NCBI GenBank assembly: GCA_002707745.1
Contig: PANU01000032.1
Location: 1-39,948, forward strand
DNA: 39,948 bases
Direction of reading: 5' to 3'
From: Flavobacteriaceae bacterium
GTDB taxonomy: Bacteria; Bacteroidota; Bacteroidia; Flavobacteriales; Flavobacteriaceae
Shown: piece by piece, positions 23,192-31,871 of the stretch
How positions within the stretch are numbered: position 1 is the first letter of the stretch
Layout of the letters: every line of letters begins with the position of its first letter
Translations under genes and position numbers: made by a program
The notes under the pieces: model-generated
The model's input: the letters and a program-made list of their open reading frames with translations, nothing else
Databases searched by the model: none
Told to the model about the DNA's origin: nothing

Positions 23192-25105
23192 TTAAAGTTT
23201 TTCTAACGACTCTGTGACTGCTCCCCAATCTTCCATCAATTTGTTAAGCCTGTCCTTTTTTGCCTGATAGGTATCAAAAAAGTCGGGTTTTGCTATGGTT
23301 TCATCGTAGTTTACCTGAAGCGCTACGTCAATTTCCTTAATTTCTTTTTCAAGTTTGCTTATCTGGGCTTCTGTTTTACTAAGCTTATTTTGAAGTGATT
23401 TCAACTTTTTCTGGTCTTCGTAGTTTTGTTTTCCGGAAGAAGCACCTGTTTTTTCTTCAGAAACTACCTTGGTTTTCTTTTCGGCTTCCCGCAGGTTTTC
23501 CAGGTTACGTTGTTCAAGGAAATAATCTATATCGCCCAGATATTCCTTTAATTTATGATCTTTAAATTCATATACCTTATTGGTTAACCCCTGAAGAAAA
23601 TCCCTGTCGTGAGAAACCAGAATAAGAGTTCCCTGAAAATTTTGCAATGCTTCCTTTAAAACATTCTTCGATTTAATATCCAGGTGGTTGGTAGGCTCAT
23701 CCATAACCAGGACATTAAAAGGCTGTAATAGCAATTTAGCCAGTGCCAACCGGTTACGTTCGCCTCCAGAAAGCACACGCACATATTTATCTACTTCTTC
23801 TCCTCTAAACAAAAATGATCCCAGAATATCCCGAACACGGGGTCTTGTTTTCTCATCGGCGGCATCTATCATAGTATCTTGCACGGTTTTACTCCCATCA
23901 AGGTAATCGGCCTGGTTCTGGGCAAAATAGCCAATTTGCACATTGTGTCCCAGTTCAATTTCTCCCTCAAAAGGGATATCGCCTACAATCATTTTTGCCA
24001 ACGTAGACTTCCCCTGACCGTTTTGCCCAACAAAAGCCGTTTTGGAATCACGTTCAATTAACAGATCTACATGGTGCAGTACTTTTTTATCGCCATAGCT
24101 TTTGGAAGCATTTTCGGCAGTAATTACTACTTTTCCTGGCGTTACTGAAATAGGAAACCGCAGGCTCATTACCGCATTGTCATCTTCATCTACTTCAATT
24201 CTGTCAATTTTATCAAGTTTTTTTATGAGTGATTGTGCCATGGTTGCTTTACTGGCCTTGGCTCTAAATTTCTCAATTAACTTTTCTGTTTGTTCAATTT
24301 GTTTTTGCTGGTTTTTTTGGGAAGCCAGTTGTTGCTCTCGTAACTCCTTTCTAAGAACGAGGTATTTTGTGTACGGTTTTGGATAATCGTAAATTTTTCC
24401 AAGGGAAATTTCTATGGTGCGATTGGTCACGTTATCCAAAAACATTTTATCGTGAGACACCACTACTACAGCACCTGCATAACTTTTTAAGAAATCCTCC
24501 AACCATAAAATAGATTCAATATCCAGGTGGTTGGTAGGCTCATCCAGGAGTAAAATATCGTTGTTTTGAAGCAGTAGTTTTGCCAGTTCAATACGCATTC
24601 GCCATCCTCCGGAAAATGTCTCAGTTACTTTATTAAAATCTTCGCGCTGAAATCCTAATCCTTGTAAAATTCGTTCGGTTTCTCCCTGGTAATTATAGCC
24701 GCCGTGAATTTCATACTGGTGTTGGACCTCGTTAAGATCTATCATTAACTGGTTGTAGCTTTCGCTCTCATAATCGGTACGTGTGGCGAGCTGGGTATTT
24801 ATTTCTTCCAGTTGCTTTTCCAGTTTTTTAATTTCTGTAAAAGCCTCATACGATTCGTCTAAAACTGTTCTTCCTTTGGTAAAATCTATATCCTGCTTTA
24901 AAAAACCAATCGAAACTTCTTTATCCATGGCAATGGCACCCTCATCGTATTCCTGTTCTCCCGAAATAATTTTAAGCAAGGTAGATTTTCCTGCACCATT
25001 TTTACCTACTAATCCAACACGCGTGCCAGGGGACAGCATAAATGTAATGCCTTCGAACAGGTATTCTCCTTGAAATGAAACCGATAAGTTATGGATATTG
25101 AGCAT
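23192..25105 (-). CDS. ABC-F family ATPase (Uup/YheS-like)
   Basis: A 637-residue soluble protein with two ABC ATPase domains and no membrane helix. The first Walker A (GLVGKNGAGKSTLL, about residues 31-44) pairs with the signature FSGGWRMRIELAKLL; the second (FVGQNGQGKSTLA) pairs with LSGGERNRLALAKLLL. Each has a Walker B LLDEPTNHLD or VMDEPTNHLD. An ABC-F interdomain linker rich in Lys/Gln (QQKQIEQTEKLIEKFRAKAS) lies between, and the C-terminal 100 residues form a coiled coil like that of Uup. Such proteins act at the ribosome E site. Its exact subgroup is not settled here. Confidence 0.92.
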   Translation of the reverse strand: MLNIHNLSVSFQGEYLFEGITFMLSPGTRVGLVGKNGAGKSTLLKIISGEQEYDEGAIAMDKEVSIGFLKQDIDFTKGRTVLDESYEAFTEIKKLEKQLEEINTQLATRTDYESESYNQLMIDLNEVQHQYEIHGGYNYQGETERILQGLGFQREDFNKVTETFSGGWRMRIELAKLLLQNNDILLLDEPTNHLDIESILWLEDFLKSYAGAVVVVSHDKMFLDNVTNRTIEISLGKIYDYPKPYTKYLVLRKELREQQLASQKNQQKQIEQTEKLIEKFRAKASKATMAQSLIKKLDKIDRIEVDEDDNAVMSLRFPISVTPGKVVITAENASKSYGDKKVLHHVDLLIERDSKTAFVGQNGQGKSTLAKMIVGDIPFEGEIELGHNVQIGYFAQNQADYLDGSKTVQDTMIDAADEKTRPRVRDILGSFLFRGEEVDKYVRVLSGGERNRLALAKLLLQPFNVLVMDEPTNHLDIKSKNVLKEALQNFQGTLILVSHDRDFLQGLTNKVYEFKDHKLKEYLGDIDYFLEQRNLENLREAEKKTKVVSEEKTGASSGKQNYEDQKKLKSLQNKLSKTEAQISKLEKEIKEIDVALQVNYDETIAKPDFFDTYQAKKDRLNKLMEDWGAVTESLEKL

Positions 25106-25305
25106 AAAATAAATTGATATGAGCTACTAAAATTTCGATGCAAAGATGCTTAATTTTGTAGTGCAAAAAAAATGATGAAGTAAAGACTTTTTTCCTGCGG
25201 AATTTTCTTTCATTCCCTACCCTGCTTCTAAAGGGCAAAATAAAAGATTTTAACAAACCAAGTCATATCAAATTCATAAAAGACTACTAAATTAAAAAAG
25301 AGATC

Positions 25306-25692
25306 ATGGGTTTAAAAGGAAGTAAATTATACAGTATTTTTACAGGAACCTGTCCAGTGTGCCATACAGGCGCCATGTACAAAAATTCCAATCCGTATAA
25401 ATTTTCTGAAACATTAGAAATGCACGAACGTTGCCCCAACTGCAATCTAAAGTTTAAAATTGAACCCTCTTTCTTTTACGGTGCAATGTATGTAAGTTAT
25501 GCCGTGGGTGTTGCCGTTGCCATCGCTGCTTTTATAATTGCTTACTTTTTCATTGGGCTTGGCAGGTTGTATACGTTTTTTGTAATTACGGGTACGTTGG
25601 TTCTTTTGTTGCCTATTATTTTACGAATTTCCAGAAACATCTGGATTAATTTCTTCTTTAAGTTTGATTCAAGAAAAGTTAAAGAGCAATAA
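25306..25692 (+). CDS. DUF983 membrane protein with zinc ribbon
   Basis: A 128-residue protein of the DUF983 family. Two cysteine pairs, CPVC (16-19) and CPNC (43-46), form a zinc ribbon near the start. Two membrane helices follow (about residues 63-85 and 90-112), with the family signature PSFFYGAMYVSYA before the first. Function unknown; members are often near cytochrome oxidase genes in other bacteria, but none is nearby. The gene is isolated and divergent from the ABC-F gene, with a 200-base gap. Confidence 0.85.
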   Translation: MGLKGSKLYSIFTGTCPVCHTGAMYKNSNPYKFSETLEMHERCPNCNLKFKIEPSFFYGAMYVSYAVGVAVAIAAFIIAYFFIGLGRLYTFFVITGTLVLLLPIILRISRNIWINFFFKFDSRKVKEQ

Positions 25693-25721
25693 GAACTGCG
25701 TATTTTTATAGGTATCACTAC

Positions 25722-26786
25722 TTAAGCAAACCTTTTAATGTTTACTTCAGAAGGTAAGGCTACATTATTTTCAATGTGCTGAAATAGCCACTCACTAAGT
25801 AATGGCGCCATAGAAAGCCCTCTGGTTCCAAGACCGTTTAAAAAATAAAGCTGTGGGTTTTCCAGAAAATTACCTAACAGGGGTTTTCTGTCCTTAACGG
25901 TAGGTCGTATTCCTGAAACTTGATGAACCACTTCAAAATTACAGGAAATCATTTTTTTTAATTTTGAAATAATCTCTTCTCGGGCATCGCGGGTAATTCC
26001 TTCTGAAAAATCATCACGCTCATAACTTGCCCCAACTTTATACAGGTCGTTGCCCAAGGGAATTATCATTACAGGGCCTTTTAAAACATCGGTTAGCTGA
26101 AGCTGCGGTGCTTTAAAGATAACATACTCCCCTTTGTTTCCTACAAACACTTTAGAACCTTCGGGAGATACGGAAACTTTAAAATACAGATTGTCCCGTA
26201 CCTTAGCGCCCTGACAAAACACAAGTTGTTTTGCAGTATATCCTTTATAGCTTACTGAAGCCTCTGGAAGTTCCAGTTTATGGTACTGGAAGGTTTCTGA
26301 CACTAGTAAATCATGTTCTTGTAAGTACGCCCGATACGCTTTAATTAGGCCGGAAGGGTTCAACAGGACTCCTTCGTTTACACTTCCCAGCCCAAAAGGC
26401 ACTATAATAGAAGTATTTTTATTTTTTTGAATTTCAGCATTTAAAAAAGGTGAAAGTTCCTTTTTATCACTGGCTACCACCCAATTATTTTGTTCTTCGA
26501 TACTATTAAAAATCCGGTGAATTTGTATAGGGCTACTTACATTAAAATGTATTCTTTTAGAAATAGCATTGTAAAATGGAAAAACCTTTTCAAAAAACTG
26601 AGAAGCATTCCAGGCTGCTGTAAAACGTTTTAGCACGGTTGGATTTAAAACACCTCCAGAAGCTATGGTAGCACCTTCTTTTCCATCTTCTACTACCATA
26701 AAGCTTTTGCCCTGCAGTAATAAGGTTTCGGCAAAACAAACGCCTGCGATTCCTAATCCTACGATAATATAGTCTACATGTTTCAT
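25722..26786 (-). CDS. FAD-dependent oxidoreductase (DAO / glycine oxidase-like)
   Basis: A 354-residue flavoprotein with an N-terminal dinucleotide loop VGLGIAGVCFAE (residues 9-20) and a second conserved region, the LVFCQGA motif where the FAD is contacted. The C-terminal RPTVKDRKPLLGN ... GLGTRGLSMAPLLSEWL stretch is typical of D-amino-acid-oxidase-like enzymes (ThiO, SoxA, MnmC type). The substrate is unknown; this compact flavobacterial version may oxidise an amine or an amino acid. It faces the DUF983 gene convergently and has no clear operon partner. Confidence 0.85.
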   Translation of the reverse strand: MKHVDYIIVGLGIAGVCFAETLLLQGKSFMVVEDGKEGATIASGGVLNPTVLKRFTAAWNASQFFEKVFPFYNAISKRIHFNVSSPIQIHRIFNSIEEQNNWVVASDKKELSPFLNAEIQKNKNTSIIVPFGLGSVNEGVLLNPSGLIKAYRAYLQEHDLLVSETFQYHKLELPEASVSYKGYTAKQLVFCQGAKVRDNLYFKVSVSPEGSKVFVGNKGEYVIFKAPQLQLTDVLKGPVMIIPLGNDLYKVGASYERDDFSEGITRDAREEIISKLKKMISCNFEVVHQVSGIRPTVKDRKPLLGNFLENPQLYFLNGLGTRGLSMAPLLSEWLFQHIENNVALPSEVNIKRFA

Positions 26787-27067
26787 TTAGGGTAAAATTA
26801 GGTGGGAAAATTAAACTTTTTGGGAATGTTGCTAAGAATAAAGATTATAAAGGACATTGTAACCCCTTCCTAATTTGGGGTTAAACATTGGAAAGTTACA
26901 TTAACCACCCTGCCCAAATTTCACTTTCTCCTGTTCGCTTTAAAAACTCTACCTGCTCGTTTGAACTTGGGATGCCAGGGGAAGGAGCTACAGGTTTTTT
27001 TAATTAGAATAAGTGATTTGGGATTAGAAGCTTGGAATTTGGGATTTTTAACAAAAAAAGTTTATAA
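26787..27067. other. Non-coding gap between the FAD enzyme and gldN
   Basis: No gene is seen. It contains imperfect repeats of a TTGGGATT-like word (for example GATTTGGGATTAGAAGCTTG and GGAATTTGGGATTTTT at about 27017-27048), which are common noise in flavobacterial intergenic DNA. The following hairpin is the gld terminator. Confidence 0.45.
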
Positions 27068-27104
27068 AAAAACCTCCTGAGAATTTATCTTAGGAGGTTT
27101 TTAT
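27068..27104 (-). terminator. Terminator of the gldKLMN operon
   Basis: An 8-bp stem (AACCTCCT at 27071-27078 with AGGAGGTT at 27092-27099) with A-run and T-run on the two sides. It can end transcription in either direction and lies just after the gldN stop. Confidence 0.8.
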
Positions 27105-27121
27105 GTTTCACTTCAAAACTA

Positions 27122-28024
27122 TTAGTAGTTCCAAAGATCTATTTCCATGTTTCTGATCTGATCTTTTATGCGTTCGGCTTCTAACAACTGCATTAATGCA
27201 TTATCGTTAATATAATCCCGCACACCACGGTCACCCTGTACATTGTCTTCCCGGTAAATTAACGCATTAAAGCGTCTTGAGTTTAACAAATGATCGTAGG
27301 TAATAGGTTGTGAGGTGTTTTTACGATTAAAGGCTTTTGCTTCGTGCAACGCTTTTCTCGCACCTGGGAACCATACCCAGAACAACTCTACTTTACTATC
27401 CATGTTCTCATCTGGAAACGCTTTAGAACGTGCTTCGTTTGCAACCGGGCAAAGACCCAATAAACGATACTTAAGTTCGCCTTGACGCTTATCCAGGTAC
27501 CAGATACCGCGAATTCTCCATTCTTCGATATCTCCGGCATCCAGATTGAACTTACGAATGTACTGCTCATCTACTATACCTTCGGCGTTGTATTGCTCAA
27601 TACCATAATCTGTAGTATCGCTATACATTAGGGAAGCACTTAGGTCTCCAAGCGTACGCTTTTCAGTAAAATAAGAGTCGGCATACACATCTTCTATGTT
27701 TCCATTCTTGATGTTTTTTACCAAAACATCGTACAAAGAACGTCTTTCACTACCAATGTTGTTAGTATCTATAGGATAGTACAATGGGAAGTTCACACGC
27801 TCATCAAGGTCAATGATTTCCCAGGTGGTTTTTGACCACAGGATATCACGCTCGTCTGTATACCCGTAAGGTAACGGCTCGTCATTATCATAAGCAATCT
27901 GCGCTTCTGTCTTCTTGCCTATCTCATCCGGTGTTTTGGCGTTGAGTACGTTCAACTGAGCCGAAGCTGTGGTTGCACATAACAACAGACCAAAAACAGG
28001 TAAAACAACATTTTTAAAAGTCAT
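27122..28024 (-). CDS. gldN: Gliding motility / T9SS protein GldN
   Basis: A 300-residue periplasmic protein of the type IX secretion system, which together with GldK forms the ring under the outer membrane (PorN/PorK in Porphyromonas). It starts with a signal peptide (VVLPVFGLLLCATTASAQ, cleavage after ASA). Family segments include ILWSKTTWEIIDLDERVNFP and IYREDNVQGDRGVRDYINDN. Size agrees with GldN from other flavobacteria. It is the last gene of the operon, 16 bases behind gldM, with the terminator close behind. Confidence 0.95.
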   Translation of the reverse strand: MTFKNVVLPVFGLLLCATTASAQLNVLNAKTPDEIGKKTEAQIAYDNDEPLPYGYTDERDILWSKTTWEIIDLDERVNFPLYYPIDTNNIGSERRSLYDVLVKNIKNGNIEDVYADSYFTEKRTLGDLSASLMYSDTTDYGIEQYNAEGIVDEQYIRKFNLDAGDIEEWRIRGIWYLDKRQGELKYRLLGLCPVANEARSKAFPDENMDSKVELFWVWFPGARKALHEAKAFNRKNTSQPITYDHLLNSRRFNALIYREDNVQGDRGVRDYINDNALMQLLEAERIKDQIRNMEIDLWNY

Positions 28025-28040
28025 AAATCAGTTTTTATTT

Positions 28041-29624
28041 CTAGTTTGTCAATTCGATAATTACAGGAGAAATCTTTTTCAATTTGTATCCTGAGTTACC
28101 AGCAATTTTTGCATTAATATCAATAATTTGAACTACATCACCACGTTTCGCTCTTCTTAAAGCTGCTTGGGCTGCTCCGTTTAATTTAGTACCGCTAACG
28201 ACAATAGTTGGTTGTCCGGATACTTTAAAGCTAAAACCAGTTACCTGTAAGTTTAAGTCGAAGTCAAAATCTTCTAATTTTGCACTTACACTTGCAATTT
28301 CCAATCCTTGGCGTTGCATACGTACGGGACCACCATCTCCGGTTTCCCCTCTAATAGCTCCTGTAGGACGTGGAATATCCTTGATACGGAATACAGAGTT
28401 GGTACTAATTTTTTGCCCGTCTGGTAATGTACCACTGGCAGTAATAGTAACTTCTCTTCCTGTACCAGGCGTCATATTATATTTACTACCTGAGGCTTTC
28501 GATAATCCTGCTCCAGAAGCTGAAACTTTATTATCTGGAATACCAGGGATAGAAATAGTCATTGGGTTTACAACTCCACGGTATACAACGTTCATTTTAT
28601 CGGCTGCAATTACAGCTGAATTCGGCTTAGAGATTGTTGCGAAACCTGTTCTTACAGGAACCTCAACTTTTTCTCCACCTTCTCCGTATACTAACGTTCC
28701 TTCAATCTTATGATCTCCAGGGCTACCAGCGCCAACGTTTAAAACAACTCTACCGCCTTGAACAGAGTACTGATCTTCGGTAAGTTCTCTCCCATCTAAC
28801 GTAAGATTTACTTCTTGGGGAACTGTACTAGCATCGGTACGACCCAGCAAAATAGCTCCGTTAAAAGTCTCTCCAGAATAGTAAGCAGATTTCTCTACAT
28901 CCATAATGGTTGAGTAATTACTAAAAGAAAGTGCCGCTGCCTGTTGTCCAGAAAGCATTTTTGAAAGCACCTCACTTTTAGCCGTTTTAACGTCGGCTTG
29001 TAATTGCGTAAGTTTTGTTAACGATGCGATAAGCGGAAATCCTTCATAGTGATAGTTTAACCACTCCACTTCTTTTCCGTCACGATTTGTTTCTGGTGAT
29101 GTTGAAAAGTTATTATCGATAGATTTTTTTAAATCTTCAACTCCAGCTACTTTTTTTGCTACTGCAGTATCAGATAAAATAGCCATCATCTCGGTACGGT
29201 ACTCATTCATTTTATCGATAAACTCCTGTCCTTCCGGCTTGTAGTTTTCTCCTGTAAAAAACAAATTGTTATAATGATCTGGCTTATCCATTACCTCATA
29301 ATCGGTTGGATCTTCTATATCTTTAATAGCATTGCTCTTTAACGTAGTCAAGTAAGAGTCTAATTCGTTTGATACTGTTTCAATTTCTTGAGCTTTTGCG
29401 TATACTGCAGCATATTGTGCAGGCTCATCTGAAGCTTTCGTATTAAGCCCTTCCATAAAGGCGGCGTTACGTGCGGTAGTTTCAGTATTCGCTTTTTCAA
29501 TTTTATTGTTCAACAGTCCAAAAGCAGATAATACTTCTTTTGACATGTTAAGTGCTAGCATTGCGATGAAAACCAGGTACATTAGGTTAATCATCTTCTG
29601 TCTGGGGGATTGTCCTCCTGCCAT
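28041..29624 (-). CDS. gldM: Gliding motility / T9SS protein GldM
   Basis: A 527-residue inner-membrane protein whose single N-terminal helix (about 12-33: INLMYLVFIAMLALNMSKEV) partners GldL in the proton-driven motor and whose long periplasmic part reaches GldK/N. The start MAGGQSPRQKMINLMYLVFI is diagnostic. The periplasmic part comprises beta domains, seen as SAYYSGETFNGAILLGR and the later Gly-rich segment, ending with PVIIELTN. It is 16 bases upstream of gldN and 43 bases downstream of gldL. Confidence 0.96.
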   Translation of the reverse strand: MAGGQSPRQKMINLMYLVFIAMLALNMSKEVLSAFGLLNNKIEKANTETTARNAAFMEGLNTKASDEPAQYAAVYAKAQEIETVSNELDSYLTTLKSNAIKDIEDPTDYEVMDKPDHYNNLFFTGENYKPEGQEFIDKMNEYRTEMMAILSDTAVAKKVAGVEDLKKSIDNNFSTSPETNRDGKEVEWLNYHYEGFPLIASLTKLTQLQADVKTAKSEVLSKMLSGQQAAALSFSNYSTIMDVEKSAYYSGETFNGAILLGRTDASTVPQEVNLTLDGRELTEDQYSVQGGRVVLNVGAGSPGDHKIEGTLVYGEGGEKVEVPVRTGFATISKPNSAVIAADKMNVVYRGVVNPMTISIPGIPDNKVSASGAGLSKASGSKYNMTPGTGREVTITASGTLPDGQKISTNSVFRIKDIPRPTGAIRGETGDGGPVRMQRQGLEIASVSAKLEDFDFDLNLQVTGFSFKVSGQPTIVVSGTKLNGAAQAALRRAKRGDVVQIIDINAKIAGNSGYKLKKISPVIIELTN

Positions 29625-29667
29625 ATTTTTTTCTTTTTAAAAGTTTATAATAGGTTGAAAAACAATC

Positions 29668-30312
29668 TTAGTTTCTGTTCATTGCAGATAACATTCCTCC
29701 GTACACTCCGTTCAATGAAGAAAGGTTTGTTGCAAGGTTTTCCATCTGTGCTTTTAATTGTTCAGCATTTTGAGCTACTTGCTCATTCGCTTCAGTTTGA
29801 CGGCTTGTAGACTCAATCTGTACTTTATATAAGCTGTTTAATGAATCCATTTGAGCAGCAGCCAGTGCCATTTCTTCGCTGTACTTTTTAGTAGAAGCCA
29901 TTGCATCGGCAGTTGGAGCAATTCCTTTTGCAGCGCCTTCAAAGTTACGGATGCTGTTTCCTAAGCTAGCCATCAACTCACCGTCGATTTTAGCTTCTTT
30001 CAACATATTGTCTAACTTTTGAGACAACATTCCTTCAGCGTCTTTTGGTGCTTCTTTTTTCTTTCCAGATACAGCTCCACCAGCTAATTCAGGATATACT
30101 AAAGACCAGTCTAAATCATCATCTACAGGTTCAAATGCAGAAATTGCGAAAATAATAGCTTCAGTAATTAGACCTACAGCAAGAAGAATCCCACCATTAA
30201 GTGGTCCTAGCTCCCAGTGAAGGATTTTAAATAATGCTCCTAAAATTACAATAGAAGCTCCAAGGCCGTAGGCCATGTTAAAAAGTTTTTTTGATGATTT
30301 TGATTGTGCCAT
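29668..30312 (-). CDS. gldL: Gliding motility / T9SS protein GldL
   Basis: A 214-residue protein with two membrane helices (about residues 10-30 and 36-58, FNMAYGLGASIVILGALFKI and NGGILLAVGLITEAIIFAIS) that carry the motor's proton path; a conserved Glu lies in LITEAII. The cytoplasmic C-terminal part is helical (LKAQMENLATNLSSLNGVYG near the end). GldL and GldM form the motor that drives gliding and T9SS export. It sits 75 bases behind gldK and 43 ahead of gldM. Confidence 0.95.
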   Translation of the reverse strand: MAQSKSSKKLFNMAYGLGASIVILGALFKILHWELGPLNGGILLAVGLITEAIIFAISAFEPVDDDLDWSLVYPELAGGAVSGKKKEAPKDAEGMLSQKLDNMLKEAKIDGELMASLGNSIRNFEGAAKGIAPTADAMASTKKYSEEMALAAAQMDSLNSLYKVQIESTSRQTEANEQVAQNAEQLKAQMENLATNLSSLNGVYGGMLSAMNRN

Positions 30313-30387
30313 AATACAATAGTTTTAGTTAAGTTAAATAAGTAAGTAAGTTAAGATTCAATAATATAGAGTATGGAGCGCAAGCGT

Positions 30388-31761
30388 TTATCTTGCGTCT
30401 CCAAAATTTTTATTTACAGTTATATCTGTACCCATGTAGTCTTGTACGGTACGGAAACCAATGTAACTTCTTGCAGAATCTGCATATTCGAAGTCACGGC
30501 TACTAACTTGCAGGAAGTAAGCAACATCTTTCCAGGATCCGCCACGAACAACTTTACGTAAGTTTTCGTCGTCATTCACGCTAGGGTTCATAGTTGAAGA
30601 ATATTCATAAGAAGCAGCTTCATAACTGGATGCTACCCATTCTGCCACGTTCCCTGCCATATTATACAGGTTAAAATCGTTAGGCTCATAGGCATCTGCT
30701 TCTACAGTATACAATGCCTGATCCGCAGCATAGTCTCCACGCAGTGGCTTAAAGTTAGCCATAAAACAACCACGGTCGTTTTTAGCATACGGTCCACCCC
30801 AAGGGTATGTAGCAGATTCCAGACCACCACGTGCTGCATACTCCCACTCTGCTTCACCTGGAAGACGGAAAGAGTTTACGTGCTGGCGTTTTTTAGATTT
30901 TTGGTATGAGTTTTTGTACAACGTTCTCCAAGCACAAAATGCTTTCGCTTGTTTCCAGCTTACACCCACCACAGGATAATCTCCATAAGCGGTATGCCAA
31001 AAATAATCGTTGTGCATAGGCTCATTATAGGAGTAGTTAAAATCTCTGATCCAAACAGTTGTGTCTGGGTAGATTTGCACATCTTCTTTTTTGATAAAGT
31101 CTCTTCTACGCTTATCCTGAGCACGTGCTGCTTCCTGGATATCCATGTAGGTGTACTGAAACTTTAATTTAGTAACATCGATAGTGCGTTGTCCGTTGTA
31201 AGCCTCTTCAGCAGGAATATACATAGTATCCATTACTTCAGAGTAGTACTCGTCCGGGTATTCTGCTGTATCCCAGATAAGGTCTACATCGCTATTAATT
31301 TTTCTACCAGCGTAGAAATCGTCTCCCATACCGTAGTAGTTATCGTACATATACTGGTCGTATGGAGTCATTTCTTCATTTTCCTGATCTACAAAAGCAA
31401 ACTCACCAATACTACCATCTCCTGGGGTTGCACCCACCTCATCGGCAAGGATTGCCAACTTAAGGCGTACTGTAGAATCACGTACCCACTCTACAAATTG
31501 TCTGTATTCTGCGTTTGTAATTTCGGTTTCGTCCATGTAGAAAGAACGCACCGTAACTGTTTTTGTAGGGGCATCTCCCACGGCTACAAAGTCATCGTCC
31601 GATTTACCCATAATGAAAGAACCACCAGGAACTAGTGTCATTCCGTATGGCTTTTCTGGGTACCATTTTTTGCCTTTTGCGCCAACAAGCTCTCCTCTGT
31701 CTCCAGAGTTACAACTAAACAAAAAGGCTAATACTGCACTTAATGCAAGAATCTTCTTCAT
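30388..31761 (-). CDS. gldK: Gliding motility / T9SS lipoprotein GldK
   Basis: A 457-residue outer-membrane lipoprotein. The signal ends in FLFSC (Cys17), followed by NSGDRG. The rest has the formylglycine-generating-enzyme (FGE-sulfatase) fold: GMTLVPGGSFIMGKSDDD near 39-56, EITNAEYRQFVEW, YPVVGVSWKQAKAFCAW, then FRLPGEAEWEYAARGG and VRGGSW in the usual order. Like other GldK/PorK proteins it is structural, forming rings with GldN, rather than an enzyme. It is the first gene of the operon; a weak promoter-like pair lies at 31797-31827. Confidence 0.95.
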   Translation of the reverse strand: MKKILALSAVLAFLFSCNSGDRGELVGAKGKKWYPEKPYGMTLVPGGSFIMGKSDDDFVAVGDAPTKTVTVRSFYMDETEITNAEYRQFVEWVRDSTVRLKLAILADEVGATPGDGSIGEFAFVDQENEEMTPYDQYMYDNYYGMGDDFYAGRKINSDVDLIWDTAEYPDEYYSEVMDTMYIPAEEAYNGQRTIDVTKLKFQYTYMDIQEAARAQDKRRRDFIKKEDVQIYPDTTVWIRDFNYSYNEPMHNDYFWHTAYGDYPVVGVSWKQAKAFCAWRTLYKNSYQKSKKRQHVNSFRLPGEAEWEYAARGGLESATYPWGGPYAKNDRGCFMANFKPLRGDYAADQALYTVEADAYEPNDFNLYNMAGNVAEWVASSYEAASYEYSSTMNPSVNDDENLRKVVRGGSWKDVAYFLQVSSRDFEYADSARSYIGFRTVQDYMGTDITVNKNFGDAR

Positions 31762-31796
31762 AGGTATTTAGGTTAAATTCATTTGATTTAAGGGCG

Positions 31797-31827
31797 TAAA
31801 CCTATCTATAAATAATTAGAAAAACAA
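31797..31827 (-). promoter_or_regulatory. Candidate promoter of gldKLMN
   Basis: On the minus strand TTG (31825-31827) and TAGGTTTA (31797-31804), separated by 20 bases, approximate TTTG / TAnnTTTG. It is 36 bases upstream of the gldK ATG. The last base of the -7 box differs from consensus. Confidence 0.4.
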
Positions 31828-31871
31828 CAATTTTCTAAAAAAACCCTTAAACCTTAATTACTAGGTTTGAT

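Noticed and set aside
25106-25305. Promoter pair for the ABC-F gene (CATCTTTG near 25138)
   Set aside because: The -7-like box has C in the first place and no -33 box lies 19-21 bases upstream, so it was not listed.
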